DNA from: Ruminococcus sp. UBA7158
GTDB lineage: Bacteria > Bacillota > Clostridia > Oscillospirales > Ruminococcaceae
Direction: 5' to 3'
Assembly (NCBI GenBank): GCA_002491605.1
Contig: DKWG01000012.1
Coordinates: forward strand, 1 to 12,960
Length of the DNA: 12,960 bases
Part shown: positions 11,097 to 12,960 of the stretch, in pieces
Layout of the letters: every line of letters starts with the position of its first letter
Numbering within the stretch: the stretch's first letter is position 1
Notes under the pieces: generated by a model
What the model was told of the DNA's origin: nothing
The model's database searches: none
Seen by the model: only the letters and a program-made list of their open reading frames with translations
Program-made: the position numbers and the translations under genes

Positions 11097-12209
11097 ATGT
11101 CAATTAAGTCTATAAAAATAGTGAATGTAATGGGATTCCAAAGGCAGTGGAGGAAGAATAATGGCGATCCGAAAGTCGGGGAGCTTTGCGATAGTGATAA
11201 ATTCCATGATGCTTTTGAGCTTAGCTTTTCAGATGGTATTAATGTTATCATAGGTGAAAACGGTACTGGAAAAACCACCATATTGAAAATGATTTATGCA
11301 GCAACTCAATGGTCGATAAAGCAAACCAAAGAGTATATGACAGACAAATTCTATAGATATTTTTCAAACAATATATCTGATATGGAATCTATGAAAAATA
11401 ATGCATTCAAAGAAGACTACAGCAGCTTTGCAGTTTCTGACGGTGAGCACACCTTTGAATACAGCCTATCGCACAAAGGCTTTTTTGATACCGACTGGCT
11501 TTCTCTTGATATTCAGTCTGTTTTTATCCCAACAGCTGATATGCTTTCGCACTCCAAGGGCTTTTTGGCGTTAGATAAAAAATTTAAAATGCCGTTTGAC
11601 GGAACACAAGTTGATATAATTGTAAACGCATCGCTTCCCGAAGCACGCACAATGCCGGAATACTTAGATCGTATCCTCGGACAAATAGAAAAAGTTATAG
11701 GCGGAAAACTGATTTATGATGACGAATCCTTCTATATTGTTAAGAAAGACGGTCAAAAGATTGATTTTTCGTTGGAGGCAGAAGGGCTTAGAAAGCTCGC
11801 ACTGCTTTGGAAGCTTATTAAAAATGGATTGTTGGAAAAAGGAACTATTCTTATTTGGGATGAACCCGAAGCAAATTTAAATCCTGAGCTATTCAGACTT
11901 GTTGCGGAAATCCTCTTGGAACTGCAAAGAAACGGCATTCAGATTTTCATTGCAACCCATAGCTACAATTTTGCAAAGTATCTTGAAATATTGCGTGACA
12001 ATAAAGAACAGGTTCAATTTCATAATTTGTATAAAGGTTCATCGAAATTGCCTGATACCTTGAAAGACGCTCTGCTTGAATGCTGCGAGCGTGACGATGT
12101 CATATACAGCGAATCAGCATATACTTTAGAGGAGCTCAAGCCTAACCACATAATGAATGCCGATGAAAAACTTTTGGACTTAATTTTCGAGGACGTGGTA
12201 AACGGATGA
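11097..12209 (+). CDS. OLD/AAA-type ATPase of a two-gene module
   Basis: A 370-residue ABC-fold (AAA_15/AAA_21-like) ATPase. Walker A is GENGTGKTT (53-61), a signature-like SLEAEGLRKLALL lies at 225-237, and Walker B with catalytic Glu is TILIWDEPEANL (250-261). The switch histidine is in IATHSYNF (285-292). The insert between Walker A and B, about 190 residues, is too short for the long coiled coil of SMC/Rad50, and there is no TOPRIM domain as in full OLD nucleases. The ATG has AGGGGG (11083-11088) at 8 bases. Its stop overlaps the start of the next gene by ATGA, so both proteins are probably made together. ATPases of this class drive or gate nucleases in anti-phage systems such as Septu, Gabija and PARIS; the combination here matches none of these exactly. 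A housekeeping role cannot be excluded. Confidence 0.82.
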   Translation: MSIKSIKIVNVMGFQRQWRKNNGDPKVGELCDSDKFHDAFELSFSDGINVIIGENGTGKTTILKMIYAATQWSIKQTKEYMTDKFYRYFSNNISDMESMKNNAFKEDYSSFAVSDGEHTFEYSLSHKGFFDTDWLSLDIQSVFIPTADMLSHSKGFLALDKKFKMPFDGTQVDIIVNASLPEARTMPEYLDRILGQIEKVIGGKLIYDDESFYIVKKDGQKIDFSLEAEGLRKLALLWKLIKNGLLEKGTILIWDEPEANLNPELFRLVAEILLELQRNGIQIFIATHSYNFAKYLEILRDNKEQVQFHNLYKGSSKLPDTLKDALLECCERDDVIYSESAYTLEELKPNHIMNADEKLLDLIFEDVVNG

Positions 12210-12736
12210 CAGAACAAATATTTCATGACGAAAACAATGCTTATAAGTTTGATTTTTCTGCCGCACTGTGGGCAACAAACAAGCTTAACGATATATATCA
12301 TCAATGTAATATCGGAATTTTAAGCGATGTCGACTTTGTTTTCGAAACGGCAGATAAAATATATTTGGTCGAATATAAAAATGCCTGTATTCTAAACGCA
12401 GTGCGTCCGGATGCTTTTACTCCAAACGCTCAAAAAAGTCAAAATAAAATTGCATTCAAGTTTTACGACAGCTGGCTGTATGTTAAAGCCATCGGAAAAC
12501 AAAAGCCTATTGTATATGTATATATCCTTGAATATCCACACAGTGACTCAGATGCGCGCAAGAGAATCAAAGTTGATATTGCCAAATTGCTTCCATTTAA
12601 GCTTCAAAAACTGCCTGAAATTAAAGAGAGAATGATAGATTGTTTTGAAGTGCTGTCTATTGAAGAATGGAATAAGCATCATATATTCAGTGCGTTCCCT
12701 ATAACGCCGCTTTTACATAGCGAGCATGAAGGCTGA
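12206..12736 (+). CDS. Small partner protein with PD-(D/E)XK-like nuclease motif
   Basis: A 176-residue soluble protein that I cannot place in a named family. Residues 36-60 read as the core of a restriction-endonuclease-like fold. SDVDFVFET, with Asp43 (or Asp41), starts one strand, and KIYLVEYKN, with Glu56 and Lys58, forms the next, giving D-X12-E-X-K with hydrophobic strands on both sides. A following helix with Gln/Lys residues (AQKSQNKIAFKFYDSW, 75-90) would be the usual motif IV position, and VYVYILEY (103-110) a further core strand. Length and motif suit a compact metal-dependent nuclease or an inactive relative. The ATG overlaps the ATPase stop by 4 bases, and the Shine-Dalgarno lies within the ATPase end. 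The assignment is by motif only; an ATPase-associated adaptor or immunity protein is the main alternative. Confidence 0.6.
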   Translation: MTEQIFHDENNAYKFDFSAALWATNKLNDIYHQCNIGILSDVDFVFETADKIYLVEYKNACILNAVRPDAFTPNAQKSQNKIAFKFYDSWLYVKAIGKQKPIVYVYILEYPHSDSDARKRIKVDIAKLLPFKLQKLPEIKERMIDCFEVLSIEEWNKHHIFSAFPITPLLHSEHEG

Positions 12737-12756
12737 TATGTTTCATGATAATTGTC

Positions 12757-12795
12757 GCACAAACACTTGTGCTTTCCTGCATGGCAGCTATGCAG
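12757..12795 (+). terminator. Weak terminator-like double hairpin after the module
   Basis: GCACAA (12757-12762) pairs with TTGTGC (12767-12772), followed by TTT. CTGCAT (12777-12782) then pairs with ATGCAG (12790-12795). The T-run is short, so termination may be incomplete. Confidence 0.4.
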
Positions 12796-12838
12796 ATTAA
12801 ATCCAAAAAACTTTTTCAAAAATTTTTTCAAAAAAGTG

Positions 12839-12867
12839 TTGACAAGCACGAAATCATAATGTATAAT
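12839..12867 (+). promoter_or_regulatory. Consensus promoter of the tRNA gene
   Basis: TTGACA (12839-12844) and TATAAT (12862-12867), both perfect, are 17 bases apart. They are preceded by phased A- and T-tracts (12806-12836) resembling the UP elements of stable RNA promoters. Confidence 0.85.
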
Positions 12868-12912
12868 AACGAAGTCGCTTGTGAGACTAAGCTTTCACTT
12901 GTCGGCTTATGT

Positions 12913-12960
12913 GGGAGCATAGCTCAGCTGGGAGAGCATCTGCCTTACAAGCAGAGGGTC
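12913..12960 (+). tRNA. tRNA-Val (UAC anticodon), 3' end beyond the window
   Basis: The 5' acceptor strand GGGAGCA (12913-12919), a D-arm with GCTCAGCTGGGAGAGC, and an anticodon stem TCTGC/GCAGA enclosing loop CTTACAA are all present, giving anticodon TAC (valine). The window stops just after the anticodon arm, so the T-arm and CCA end are not visible. Confidence 0.9.

Noticed and set aside
11097..12736. Assignment of the ATPase pair to Septu, Gabija or PARIS
   Set aside because: No HNH, UvrD-like helicase or TOPRIM motif is visible in either protein; only the general ATPase-plus-effector layout fits.

Overview
The window looks like chromosomal DNA of a spore-forming, fibre-degrading Firmicute of the Ruminococcus/Oscillospiraceae type. 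This rests on a SpoVT sporulation regulator, a GH11-CBM22 xylanase lipoprotein resembling those of ruminococci, strong GGAG-type ribosome binding sites, TTGACA/TATAAT promoters and a moderately AT-rich composition. The genus is inferred, not shown.

Layout. Positions 9-317 (-) hold the first third of a DegT-type sugar aminotransferase, broken about 20 bp from the window edge. After an AT-rich gap comes spoVT (842-1381, +) behind a sigma-G-like promoter. A TetR regulator (1833-2399) follows, with palindromic operators on its own promoter. The ABC transporter it presumably controlled has collapsed into a deletion remnant (2405-2781). Next is a cell-surface GH11 xylanase with a CBM22-type domain (2926-4146). 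Convergent to it is a PadR/DUF2812 pair (5110-4245, -) with dyad operators on a consensus promoter.

Positions 5402-8370 carry two consecutive, unusually large ECF sigma factors. Each has a different C-terminal domain of 260-360 residues. In both, an in-frame Shine-Dalgarno plus start codon lies exactly where the sigma part ends, so each locus may yield a full-length sigma-sensor fusion and a free C-terminal protein. An ECF-type promoter precedes the first gene, suggesting autoregulation. The second gene is followed by a roughly 260-bp array of small hairpins separated by GTGATGAG, then by a bidirectional terminator.

Positions 8717-9763 (-) encode a membrane protein with a signal-peptidase S26B fold whose catalytic Ser and His positions both appear substituted. 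Divergent from it is a coiled-coil/single-TM protein with an EF-hand-like loop (10105-10959). The right end carries a translationally coupled two-gene module: an OLD/AAA-type ATPase (11097-12209) and a small protein with a D-X12-E-X-K nuclease-like motif (12206-12736). Its promoter is overlain by a 10-bp-arm dyad, and a tRNA-Val gene, cut by the window end, lies next to it. It resembles anti-phage ATPase-nuclease pairs without matching one I can name.

The two points I consider most worth following are the paired sigma-fusion genes with internal starts and the ATPase/nuclease-like module.
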